Positions 33,355 to 46,300 of a DNA stretch of 64,000 nt are shown here, piece after piece; the first letter of the stretch is position 1; the number at the start of each line of letters is the position of its first letter. The notes under the pieces were generated by a model. It did no database searches, was not told where the DNA came from, and saw only the letters and a program-made list of their open reading frames with translations. Origin of the DNA: Liolophura sinensis (taxonomy: Eukaryota > Mollusca > Polyplacophora > Chitonida > Chitonidae); contig NC_088303.1 in the NCBI RefSeq assembly GCF_032854445.1, positions 3,541,501 to 3,605,500 on the forward strand, given 5' to 3'. A program made the position numbers and the translations under genes.

Positions 33355-36300
33355 AGATTCGGGTCGTTATACGCCTATCAGACCGGGTCCACAGCTCAGA
33401 GCTTCATTGTACGACGTCCACAGCTCGGGGTTGGCGTCTCCGGGTCGTTATGCGCCTATCCGTCTGGGTTCTCAGCTCAGAGCTGCTGTTCCCGGATCGT
33501 TATACGCCTATCGAACAGGGTCCACAGCTCAGAGCTTGTTCCCGGATCGTTATACATGTACGTCTATCAGACCGGGTCCTCAGCTGTCACTGTATCGCAT
33601 TACAGGTCAGTCATACAGGGTTCTCAACTCGGAGCTGCTACGTGTGATTATGTGACTATTAACCAGGGTCCTCACCTTGGAGCTACTGTCTACGGGTCAT
33701 TATGTGTCTGTTGAACAGGGTCCTCAGCTTTAAACTGCTGTCTCCGGATAATCTTGTGTCTATCAAACAGGGTCTTCAGCTTGGAGCTCCAGTCTCCGGG
33801 TCATTATGTACCTATTAAACAGGCTCCTCAGCTAGGGGGCTTCAGTCTGTGTCTATTACACAGGGTCCTCCGCCGGGAACTCCAGTCTCCGGGTCATTAT
33901 GTACCTATTAAACAGGGTCCTCAGCTAGGGGCTCCAGTCTGTGTCTATTACACAGGGTCCTCCGCCAGGAGCTCCAGTCTCCGGGTCATTATGTACCTAT
34001 TAAACAGGGTCCTCAGCTGGGGGCTCCAGTCTGTGTCTATTACACAGGGTCCTCCGCCAGGAGCTCCAGTCTCCGGGTCATTATGTACCTATTAAACAGG
34101 GTCCTCAGCTAGGGGCTCCAGTCTGTGTCTATTACATAGGGTCCTCCGCCAGGAGCTCCAGTCTCCAGGTCATTATGTACCTACTAAACAGGGTCCTCAG
34201 CTAGGGGCTCCAGTCTGTGTCTATTACACAGGGTCCTCCGCCGGGAGCTCGTCTCCGGGTCATTATGTACCAATTAAACAGGCTCTTCAGTTTGGAGCTG
34301 CTGTCTACAGGTCATCATGTGCCAATTAAACAGGGTCAGCTAGGTGCTCCAGTCTCCAGGTGATTATGTGCCTATTAAACAGGGTCCTCAGCTTGGAGCT
34401 GTTGTCTTCTGGTCATTATGTGTCTAGTGGACAGGGTCCTCAGCTTGGAGCTGCGGTCTCCAGGTCATTATGTGCCTACTAAACAGGGTCCTCAGCTTGG
34501 AGCTGCTGTCTTGTGGTCATTATGTGCCTACTGAACAGGGTCCTCAGCTTGGAGCTGTTGTCTTCTAGTCATTATGTGCCTACTGAACAGGTTCCTCAGC
34601 TTGGAGCTCCTGTCTACAGGTCATTATATGCCCACTAAACAGGGTCTTCAGCTTGGAGCTGCTGTCTACAGGTCATTATATGCCTACTAAACAGGGTCTT
34701 CAGCTTGGAGCTGCTGTCTTCTGGTCATTATGTGCCTACTAAACAGGGTCTTCAGCTTGGAGCTGCTGTCTTCTGGTCATTATGTGCCTACTAAACAGGG
34801 TCTTCAGCTTGGAGTTGCTGTCTACAGGTCATTATATGCCTATTAAACAGGGTATTCAGCTTGGAGCTGCTGTCTTCTGGTCATTATATGCCTACTAAAC
34901 AGGGTCCTCAGCTTGGAGCTGCTGTCTACAGGTCATTATATGCCTACTAAACAGGGTCTTCAGCTTGGAGCTGCTGTCTTCTGGTCATTATGTGCCTACT
35001 AAACAGGGTCTTCAGCTTGGAGCTGCTGTCTTCTGGTCATTATGTGCCTACTAAACAGGGTCTTCAGCTTGGAGTTGCTGTCTACAGGTCATTATATGCC
35101 TATTAAACAGGGTATTCAGCTTGGAGCTGCTGTCTTCTGGTCATTATATGCCTACTAAACAGGGTCCTCAGCTTGGAGCTGCTGTCTACAGGTCATTATA
35201 TGCCTACTAAACAGGGTCTTCAGCTTGGAGCTGCTGTCTTCTGGTCATTATGTGCCTACTGAACAGGGTCATGAGCTTGGAGCTACTGTCTCCGGGTCAT
35301 TATGTGCCCACTAAACACGGTCATGAGCTTGGAGCTGCTGTGTTCCGGTCATTATGTACCTAGTGAACAGTGTCCTCAGCTTGGAGTTGCTGTCTTCTGG
35401 TCATAATGTATCTATTAAACAGGGTCATGAGCTTGGAGCTGCTGTCTTCTGGTCATTATGTGCCTACTAAACAGGGCCCTCAGCTTGGAGCTGCTGTCTC
35501 TGGGTCATTATGTGCCCACTAAACAGGGTCCTCAGCTTGGAGCTGTTGTCTTCTAGTCATTATGTGCCTACGGAACAGGGTCGTCAGCTTAGAGCTGCTG
35601 TCTACAGGTCATTACATGCCTACTAAACAGGAGCAGCTAGGAGCTGCTGTCTTGTGGTCATTATGTGCCTACGGAACAGGGTCTTCAGCTTGGAGCTGCT
35701 GTCTACAGGTCATTATATGCCTACTAAACAGGCTCCTCAGCTAGGAGCTGCTGTCTTGTGGTCATTATGTGCCTACTGAACAGGGTCCTCAGCTTGGAGC
35801 TGCTGTCTTCTGGTCATTATGTGCATACTAAACAGGGCCCTCAGCTTGGAGCTGCTGTCTCTGGGTCATTATGTGCCTACTAAACAGGGTCATGAGCTTG
35901 GAGCTGCTGTGTTCCGGTCATTATGTACCTAGTGAACAGTGTCCTCAGCTTGGAGTTGTTGTCTTCTGGTCATAATGTATCTATTAAACAGGGTCATGAG
36001 CTTGGATCTGCTGTCTTCTGGTCATTATGTGCCTACTAAACAGGGCCCTCAGCTTGGAGCTGCTGTCTCCCGGTCATTATGTGCCTGCTGAACAGGGTCA
36101 TGAGCTTGGAACTGCTGTCTTCTGGTCATTTATTTATTTATTTGACTGGTGTTTTACGCCGTACTCAAGAATATTTCACTTATATGACGGCTGCCAGCAT
36201 TATGGTGGAAGGAAACCGGGCAGAGCCCGGGGGAAACCCACAACCATCCGAATGTGCCTACTGAACAGGGTCATGAGCTTGGAGCTGCTATCTTCTGGTC

Positions 36301-36362
36301 ATTGTGTCTTTAAGACCGGGCCCCAGGTCACATTACATCTCTATCACACAAGGTCCTCAGCA
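33355..36362. repeat. 52-bp satellite array with higher-order units
   Basis: The unit is about 52 bp: 'tcattatgtgcctactaaac' then 'agggtcctcagcttggagct' then 'gctgtcttctgg'. Spacing between 'aaacaggg' starts is 52 at 34689, 34741 and 34793. From 34681 a five-unit block of 260 bp repeats in tandem at 34941. The left part (about 33890-34270) instead uses a 92-bp dimer. The first 500 bp are degenerate. A SINE interrupts the array at 36130-36252. It lies between the HERPUD2-like gene and the 3' end of the WD-repeat gene and codes for nothing convincing. Confidence 0.95.
36130..36252 (-). mobile_element. SINE family 1, truncated, inside the 52-bp satellite
   Basis: The tail-first sequence 'gactggtgttttacgccgta' through 'gggcagagcccgggggaaac' splits a satellite unit between 'ggtcatt' and 'atgtgcctac'. 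The head is missing and no clear target-site duplication is seen. The insertion is younger than the local array. Confidence 0.85.
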
Positions 36363-36364
36363 TA

Positions 36365-37374
36365 GGTACATCCCGATACCACATCCGTCAACCTCAAAAA
36401 AGGCAGCTTGTCTGTTTGGTTTTATAATAAATTTATTAAATGAATGCACATTTTTTTTCATTTGAGTTAAATGACCCATGTAAGTATGTGCTTTTGCACT
36501 TAACCATTTACATTTCTAGAGGAAAACCTTAATTTATATGATTGGTGTTTTATGCCGTAGGAAAACCTTAATTTTTCTATCACATGACATTGTATATGTA
36601 TAAAAAAAACTTTCAATCATACACTAAACACAAAACAATATTGTGCTTTCACTTTTTATAGTGTTTTCATGACTCATAAATTAATTTGTGAATAAAATAT
36701 GCTGAAGTTGACAAATAAAGACTTGATCGCATGAACATTTAGTGTAGTATCAGCAGTTACCTAATCTCCAATTGAAGTTGCATTCATCACTATAATACTT
36801 ATTTTCAAACTGACCACTGATCTCTGTTCAAATAATATATCTAAGTGTACATAAGCATTAACCAGCACAGTTTTTGCTTTCCACATAGAAAGTAGTCAAG
36901 GACCAATACATGCAATTTTATGAATTTATGTGTGTAAGTGTAAAATGTACTATCACTAACACATGATGTGTGGTGTTTTAAAACTCCATGCATCAATTCA
37001 TTTGTAATATGGTCAATTTATAGAAAACTTTAAAAATGAAATTGTTGAGAGTAGATTTCAAGGAAAAAACCTTATTGAAATCATAAATAAACACACAGAC
37101 TGGTGTGTTTAACAGTTGTGAAAATATAGTGCAAGAAAAACAATATCACAGGTTCTTGCAAAACTATCACAGTTAAAACTCATAATGTAACATGAAGCTT
37201 TTAAGACTTTAACAAACTTGCAAATCATATTTAATTATACATACTTGGAATCAGTATTTATAAGGGTACTGCCAATAAATGTTTTACAATCTCGGGCTAC
37301 CACAAACCAGGTATATGTGGACACTTACAAGTAAGTCTACTGACAACATTTCCAACAAACATTGCCAGTGTGAA
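36365..37374 (-). other. Probable 3'UTR of the WD-repeat gene
   Basis: AT-rich, no gene seen. On the minus strand it follows the stop codon at 37375. A possible AATAAA (plus-strand tttatt) lies near 36432. A short SINE-tail scrap ('gattggtgttttatgccgta') is at about 36540-36559. Confidence 0.35.
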
Positions 37375-40300
37375 CTATCTTGCAGCAGGAATGGTATTGA
37401 CATGAGCCATGGAGAGAGAGCAATACGACTGTTCTGGTATGAAATATTTCTGTGAAGATTTCAGAGTGATAAGGACAGGCTCCTGGAAGCGCAAGTCCAC
37501 TGTGTCCTGGGGACTGGGGAATGGGTTTAGGTACAGCTTCTTCATGGGTAAGTTGATGCTGGGAGGGAAATCAGGTGTCTGGGTCACACTAGCCCCAGGA
37601 GGCATCTGTCTGTAGTCTGTAAACATACAAACACCATGACAACTATACCAATGGTGATAATTTACTTCCTTTATTTAGTTGGGGGAGGGGGTAACAGAAA
37701 CAGGATAATTATGTCATGTGTACAAAAAAAATATCTCAGGTTCAAGTCCAGTCAAATGTTTTTCTTTCTCTTTTCCTTTCGTGCTTTAAAAAATCTAAAT
37801 TTTTATCAGCTCTTCAGTCAATACCCTTGAACCAAGCAAGACAATATTATATCAGAATATGTGAAATTTACAATTTTCAAACTAGACATCAAAGTACATT
37901 CTTATATACATAAGTGTGGTCCATTCCATTTGCTCAGAATATTAAATTTCCCCTGTAGGTCCCCATAAGGAAATGGTCCTTTTACTATTTTGGAAATAGT
38001 ATACAGTACTTGATGGCATGCTGCAAGCATTCAACAAGTGGTAGAGATATTCAGATAATATCCCCAAATATGTGTACACCTGACATATTCTTGAATACTG
38101 CATAAGCACCAATCAAATAAACAAACGAATCATCCCAACTTACCAGTATTATAGGAGGTTTCCCGCTTGGGTCTGCAACAACTGGTGTGAGTTTCTCCAA
38201 GACGTACCAGAGCAGTCTTACTGCACAATAATAAACATACAGCTTTTTGTCAACAAACTTTGATTGTAAATCACTGGCAAGAACAAGCAAGAAGAAACAA
38301 GAATTTATTCACCATTTTTTCATTTGTAACACATAAACCGAAAAGTTTGAATACATAATTAATTTGGGAAGAGCTTTTTGTGCAATAAACTTGTAGTATA
38401 AGGACATGTACATGTATACCTAAACCTCTCGTCCAATGCAGTTGTTTGGAGTAGGGTATTAAAGCAGCAAACTGCAAACATATACACACTGTTATAGCAC
38501 AAGCAAATAGCCTATAGGCTTGTGTATCATGGTAGTCACCATGATAGCCCATAAGGTAGTTCCCATGATAGTCCATCATGGTAGTCAGCATGACAGTCCA
38601 TCAAGGTAGTCACCACGATAGTCCATCATGGTAGTCCATCATGGTTGTCCATCATGGTAGTCAGCATGACAGTCCATCATGGTAGTCATCATGACAGTCC
38701 ATCATGGTAGTCCATCATGATAGTCCATCATGGTAGTCAGCATGACAGTCCATCAAGGTAGTTACCATGATAGTCCATCATGGTAGTCACCACGATAGTC
38801 CATCACGGTAGTCCATCATGGTTGTCCATCATGGTAGTCAGCAAGACAATCCATCATGGTAGTCATCATGACAGTCCATCATGGTAGTCCATCATGATAG
38901 TCCATCATGGTAGTCAGCATGACAGTCCATCATGATAGTCCATCATGGTAGTCAGCATGACAGTCCATCAAGGTAGTCACCACGATAGAGAGCAGTCCAT
39001 CATTGTGGTCATTGTGGTCATTATGACAGTCCATCATGACAGTCCATCAAGGTAGTCACCATGATAGTCCATCATGGTAGTTCATCATGGTGGTCATTAT
39101 GACAGTCCATCATGAAAGTCCATCAAGGTAGTCACCACGATAGTCCATCATGATAGTCCATCATGGTTATCCATCATGGTAGTCATGATGAAAGTCCATC
39201 AAGGTAGTCCATCATGGTAGTCCATCATGATAGTCCATCATGGTAGTCCATCATGGTAGTCCATCATGATAGTCCATCATGATAGTCCATCATGATAGTC
39301 CATCATGGTAGTCCATCATGATAATCCATCATGATAATCCATCATGATAATCCATCATTGTATCATGGATAAAACATCACGTCTTGCTATCTGGTAATCA
39401 GCCCTGTTACCACTTCAAATCCAATATTCTGCACTAGTGCACAGATGCGGATGTCATTTTGTTATGTTCCTCAATCCAAATCTCAATACACAAAACTCAC
39501 ACATTTACCCAACTGCTTATTTTCTGTTATCTCACAGGTGAAGTTTGGTTGATCTGTGTATACAATTATTAAAACTGAATGTGAGAGTGTACAAGAGAGT
39601 GCTTTTGCATACAAGGTTTCTACAGGCAAATTAGATCAAAGATACTGCAGTATCTACTAACAATATATAAATAGCAAACTTACTATGAGTGCACAAAAAA
39701 GAAACTTACTGCTGTATTTTAGGCAATACCAAAACAGTATTCTTTGTCTGTCCAGATTTCTCTTCACTGATTGGTGGAATAGGTCCTCGTCTTAATTTCT
39801 CCATTTCCTTCTCAAACGTGATCTCACAGAAATAGTTAATGGCCTCGACAAATGTTGCATTTTCCAGCACTGACGAATCAGTCACACTGTCTAAGTTGAC
39901 TAAAAAACAAAAACGCACACCTATGATTCTCTTTCCTGTATGGACTTCTAAAAATTTACTGTACAAGCACAGAAAGATGATGCTGCACTTTTTCCCTCAT
40001 ATTTGAAACTTTTACAAGGGTTGCAGCTTTTAGATGGTAAGAGGATACTTGGAATAAAATTCAGGGAAATCCCTCAACACAAAATGTTAACTTAGCCCAT
40101 GCCCAAGAGGATCAAGTGAAAACATAGATGGCAAGACAAATCTGTCATCGAGGAAAAAAACAGAAAATGTCCAACTGGGGAAAGAGGTTATGTTCAAAGA
40201 AAAATATTTTTGTATTTACTAGTATTTAGTTTTTAACAAGTCTGCTCATCAATCTGTAACTGATAGAATGCATGCATTCATTTTCATTTCGCAACTGTAG

Positions 40301-43300
40301 CTGAGTGATGCCTCTTGTGACTAAGGTAATTTACAAAGCCTTGCTAATACAAACTATTATAGGGGTTGTACCCCATACCAGCCAACCCAATTTGAGTTCT
40401 CACCACTGTTTATTTTATGTTTGTCAGGCTGGGTTGGGTGACTGGGTGGCTGGGTGCGTGCCATTCAGGGCGTGTGCCTTTTTGCATCTCCACAGTGACG
40501 ACACATGCTGGGCGTCTCACTGTAGCACAGTTTACTGTGAGGATGCACAGCTTACAGTAGGATGCCGCATCTATTTGTCCCTTTATGGTACCTTACTCAA
40601 TATGTCCATCATAAGATAATAATGAGATGCTGGCAGCAATAAGGCAAACTCCCATGTACAATGTATAATAAAGTGTAAACCATGTGACATGATGTATTGG
40701 CCTTTGTTGCTGTCAATAACCCCGTATCACACTGGTCCCATCTAGTAGCTGCTTCCTATCTTGACTTCTTGTTAATGACTTTGGAGGATGTTTGCACGAA
40801 GTGAAATTGTTGCTTCAAAAGACAAATGATGAAAAAGCTCATTTCACTTCTCAAAATCATTGAGCAATAATTTGATTGGACCAACATTTCTCAGACCTAC
40901 AGCCAGCAACCTGCCAGTATATTTATTTATTTACCTGTACTTCAACTACTGTTTAATGTCACACACTCAAGAATCTTTCTCCTGTACAATGGGAGTCAGT
41001 TATATGGGTAAAGAATCTCAATGGAAAAATTTTTTATCAGTACAAAAAGACTGTGCACATGTTCAAAGTGCCTACGACCAAACCTAGGAGTTCCAGAAAG
41101 TTCCCTTCATCACTTCACACCCATATACATGATATAAGACAGTACAGGTTTACAGGTTAGGGATGTATGGGAAATCTGATCCAATGACCCAGCACAGGCT
41201 TTAGGAGTGATATCTCTATCAGGAGCACACAAATGATTCCTGGTAAACCACAATGTTACCTGTGATAGCATGATGAGGTGGCTTTTTGTTCTGACTCACT
41301 GGCCTGTTGTCTGTTGATCGCTCCAGTTTGGGAGATGTATCCACCACACTGTCTTCTCCCTACAGCACACAATGTCACACAACAACTGAGAGACAGGCAG
41401 GCTGATTGGTCCAGACTTCAGGTCCTCCAACTTTTCAGCAACCTTTCAACATTACAGTAGTCTAAACACCCCACTTCAGGAACTTTAAATACTGGAAGCT
41501 TACCTGCTGCAGCACATTTATTTATTTATTTGTTTGACTGTTGCCACTCTCACCATGCTTAAGAATTCAAACAAAAGGTTGTCAATATTATGGGTGGACG
41601 AAATCTGAGTTCCTGGCATAAACAACTGGCCTTTGGCAAGTTTACTGATGAACTCTTTCACATGTGATGTACAGATATGCACACCCTATTAGGGGAATAC
41701 ATGCTGTCTTCAACAATACTAGACTGTGCAAGCAGTAACAAGCAGAGAGAGTGGGAGAATCGACAAATTTTCTGTCCATGGCTGGATTTGAAGCCACCCC
41801 TCCTATGTCCTAGCCATTGAAAGTCAAGTGCTTCTAACCACAGAACATGTATATTACCTGTGCAAATACAGGTCAAAATATACATATATTTATTTCTTTG
41901 ACGGATGTTTTATACCATACTCGAGAATATTTCACTTACACAAAGGTGGCCATCAATATGATGGGAGGAAACTGGGCCGAGCCCACGGGAAACCCACGAT
42001 CAACTGCAAGTTGCTGACAGACTTTCACATGTACGACCTGATAGGCAGCCAGCATGAGCTGGACTTGAACTCACAGCCACCGCATCAAAATATACATGTA
42101 CATATAGGCTTCACCATCCTTAGGCTTGCCAAAATATGGCTGCAATACAGCTGAAGTACATGTAGCATCAAGCCATAATCATTCATGCAATCATTATTAG
42201 CAGCAAGAGGAAATTAAGACAAGCTATAGTTTTGACTATATTATGTCTACTGTGAATACCGGAGAGCGTTTCCTAGTGCTGCTTGCTTGAGATCCTGCTG
42301 CTTGCCTCTGCCCCAGCCTTCCATGAACATTCTGACCTCGCCTTAATTTCTCAATTGTATCCTCCAGATGGATCTTGAAGGACGCCATCCACCTGAAAAA
42401 ACAAAATAGACGAATCACTAGATCAAACTAAATTCACTTATATTTAAACTATCTAACAACCAGAAAACAATACAACACTGATGGCTGGTATATTGTTTTC
42501 TCTATATCTATAATATGCTTCTTTTGACGTTTGCTTTCTATTTGTGCCTTGTTTGCTTGAAGTATTTCAACCTCACAGATGCCTTCCATAAGCTTTAATG
42601 GCATGTAAAGAACTGTTCAAATGGCACTCTTCAAATATCTGAGGCCTATTTCTTATGCACATGCTTGTACTCCTCACACATGTGTTGGGTCGGGTCATAC
42701 CAAAGACTATAATATCAGAACAAAATTTCTTTTGTCATTTGTTTTTTGTTTTTTTTTTATGTACAAAAAATTAACTTCTCAATGCCAGCTTACCTGTCCA
42801 GCCAGTCCTGACACATCTTGTGAAGAGCAGATTTCCTGTTAGTTTCCTCCAGGTTCCATGTGTCCCAAGAGTCAAGTTCCTGTGCCAAGTAACCATGTGG
42901 ATCAGCAACACCCATCCTTAACAAGACATCCAGCGATGTGGCCCTAAACAGAAGTAAAGCTTACTTGTAGGCCACTGAGATAACTATGACAAGCCCACTG
43001 GGGCAATGTTGAACATTTTTTTTATATATATACAATATAGAAGCACTTTTGCTCAACATCTTTTTCAAATTCAAAACTTTTAACTGATACTGTTTTGTCC
43101 CCATCTATATACTGTATCATGAGTTTAAATGTAGTGTGCTTTTACTTGATATCTTTGTCCCCATCTATATACTGTATCATGAGTGCACATGTAGTGTGTT
43201 TTACCTGATATCCTTGTTCCATCTGTATGGGTGCACATGTATTGTGTTTTACCCAATATCCTTGTCCCCTTCTATATACTGTATCATGAGTGCATGATAT

Positions 43301-46300
43301 CCTTGTTCCTGTCTGTATACTGTATTAGAGTGTACATGTAGTGTGTTTTACCTGATATCCTTGTCCCCATCTATGTACTGTATCATCAACTCTATGATCA
43401 CCCCCTGGTCATTCTCCCTCAGGGTCTGTAAGGCTCTCAGTGATGTCAGAATGAAGGTTTTCTCCTCGTGTACAAGTGCTGTGGGTGGGTTATGATGGTT
43501 CAGTGCTGACAGGTAACACCTAGCTATCCCATTCGTGTCCTCCATATCCTCCATACTGTGCAGAGTCATCAAGGCAGCTGATATGTCCACCTAAAACACA
43601 GCACCACACCTGTCCTCATAGTTGTTTGTCTTAGGTTTAATTGACTCTCACCAGATAGACTGTACCAAGCAAACCCTTATTTACTTATTTTTTCAAATTC
43701 TGACACATGAATTTTAGCCATCTGGTACCTTACCAGTGCTTGGTTTCAAGCAAAACTTTTAAGTCCATGAGATAACGACCATTTGGAAAGAACATGACAA
43801 AAGTGTTGTACTCTTCCACATACATGTATTTCACTGAGTCTACAGAAATTCAAGCATTTTCAATGGCCTCTATTCCAAAATCGTCAATTTCAGTTATTTC
43901 AAGGCCTTAAAATTTCTTTAAAGCATTGAAGTACTTTGCTGGTTTTCAGAGACCTGTGCAAACCCTTAACATACCTGTCCCCTTCTTAGTTTCATTAAAA
44001 ATTTTCATATAAAAATTCAAGTAGAGTCAATGTAAACATTACAGTTTTATAGATTAGCACTAATTCTGTTTATTAGTACTTTCTTGACACAGATACCAAG
44101 AATTTAATAGGAATGGCCACATATGATAGGAATGGCCACATATGATAGGAATTGGCCACATATGATAGGAATTGGCCACATATGATAGGGAAAAGACAAA
44201 AAAACAAAACAACATGAAACCATAAATCACATCTGAGACTGGTTTCTAGTTTGTTTATAATGATGTCTGAACAAACCCTGTTCGATACCAGTACTTCTAT
44301 TCTGTCCCTGGAACCATCAATTTGTAGACTGAAGTGACAAATTATCAAGAAAACATTTCCTGAACTGCCACAACTCCACTGTGTGCATACCTTGTGCTTG
44401 TAACTGGCTATCTTCATCACCCGACCCAGCAATGAGGCAAAGGCATCCACTGTCCATGGTTTAGGCAGAGTCTACAAGAGGGATCAGATATTAAAGCTTA
44501 ATAAACATATAAAAGAATACTGATCTGGATGATTAAGTGACCCTTACAATTCTAACATATGTTAAAAACTGATGTTACACTAATCGTACATGTTGTAAAG
44601 TCTGATGTCACACTGATTCTACATGTGTTAAAGCCTGATGTCAGTGATTTTTAAGAGTACATTTAACAGCTCGGTAAAAAAACTCTAGGGTTTCACAGAA
44701 GTTATATTCAGACCAGTGTTTTAGGGGTGTTATTTTCTACATCTACAAATGGAGCACATCAGCATGTCAAAACAGTGCAGAATATCCGAATTTACACCAT
44801 AATGGACAGGTTTCGCATATCATCACATACAAGTATACTCTTTACAGATACCCATGCAGGTCATCACTTTGTACGGTAAATGACATAAAGTTTCCATGTG
44901 AGTTATTATCGTTTTCTTTCGCACTATCTCAGTTGGCTGCAAGATGACAGAAACGCCCGCCCTTTCATTACCCTGCATGGCACTTCGCATCTCTGGTTGC
45001 TAATCCTTGCCACATGGGGTCAAGTCACTGACAGTGAGGTGTGCAGGTTTCCTGACAAGTAGGCCTGCATGTACATCTCTAAAAATACGCACAAATGAAA
45101 TTGGAGAAAGTGTAATGAAGGATGATGTATATTACAAACCTTTACATTCCAAACACTGTCTCAAAGCATGATCACACCAAACAAGGAATGTACATGCACA
45201 ATGTACAATGCAGGAATATCGATTATTTGGGTTAGGTATATGTGGAATCACCTCACACCATTATCTGGTTAATGTTCGTTTGCTGAGAGCTCTCATTATA
45301 CAACAAATGTGTGTACAAATGTATTTTAGCTGAAAACGAATTTCATCAGCTTTCCGTGTCCATGCAATTCCACTTGAGTATGACAGTCTACATGCACGTT
45401 TTGTTTCTTTAAATGTCCTTCTATTCCATTAGAGTTCCTTTTCCTGCATTTTTATATCAGGAACCTCCATTAAGCACAGAACACATAATGCAGGTGAAGT
45501 TTCTGAAGACAACCAGGATTTACTTTTACCCCTTTTCGATAGCGCTGCGTGTGAGTCGCGAATATCGAGAGACAAGAGTCTGAGTTGTTATCACATTAGG
45601 AGTTCGCACAACACTGTCACTGGCTTTATAAACAAAATATTTTATGATTTCCTGTACACAGTTTTGCCCAGACATGATTTACAAGTCACCAGTGACAGAT
45701 AAGATTATTGTTTTGCCCTTTGCCAGCATAAATTGTGTGATCACAAAAACAACTTTAAATTTTGAGTCCTGTGATTGTAGGTGGCTTGCGTCTTCATGTA
45801 GATAAAACCAATCTGTACGACTAAAATTTCATCTGACAGAACTCCCGATTAAATATGAAATAAATTAAGTATTCATGTTTGCAAAATATGGGCGGAAGTG
45901 GACAGTCTTTCAAATTACACCAGAATGAACAAGACATGGTTATTTGCAGCGATGCAAACGCATGTGTGTAGGTGTCACTTCATCTCATCTGATGGTAGGT
46001 CTAGTTTGCAAGTATGGATTTGGGGTGTAATAATTCTGCCACAGCTTTGTATACGGAAAGCCCTACAGTTTAAAAGCGGAAATTTGACATGACACTCCAC
46101 ATGCGTAAAGGTACTGGGTAGTTACGTCTCCACAGTATTTTCTCCCAAGTTCCCATTTATCACAAAATAACGATAATAAAACAGTCAACCAGTTGTGAAG
46201 AGCATGTACCAAAATTATTATGATTAAAACTGAGGAAAACATGAACTGTTGGTGGCTGGAGCATAGATTAACTGCTCAGTGAAGCGTCAGCTTGTTTATT

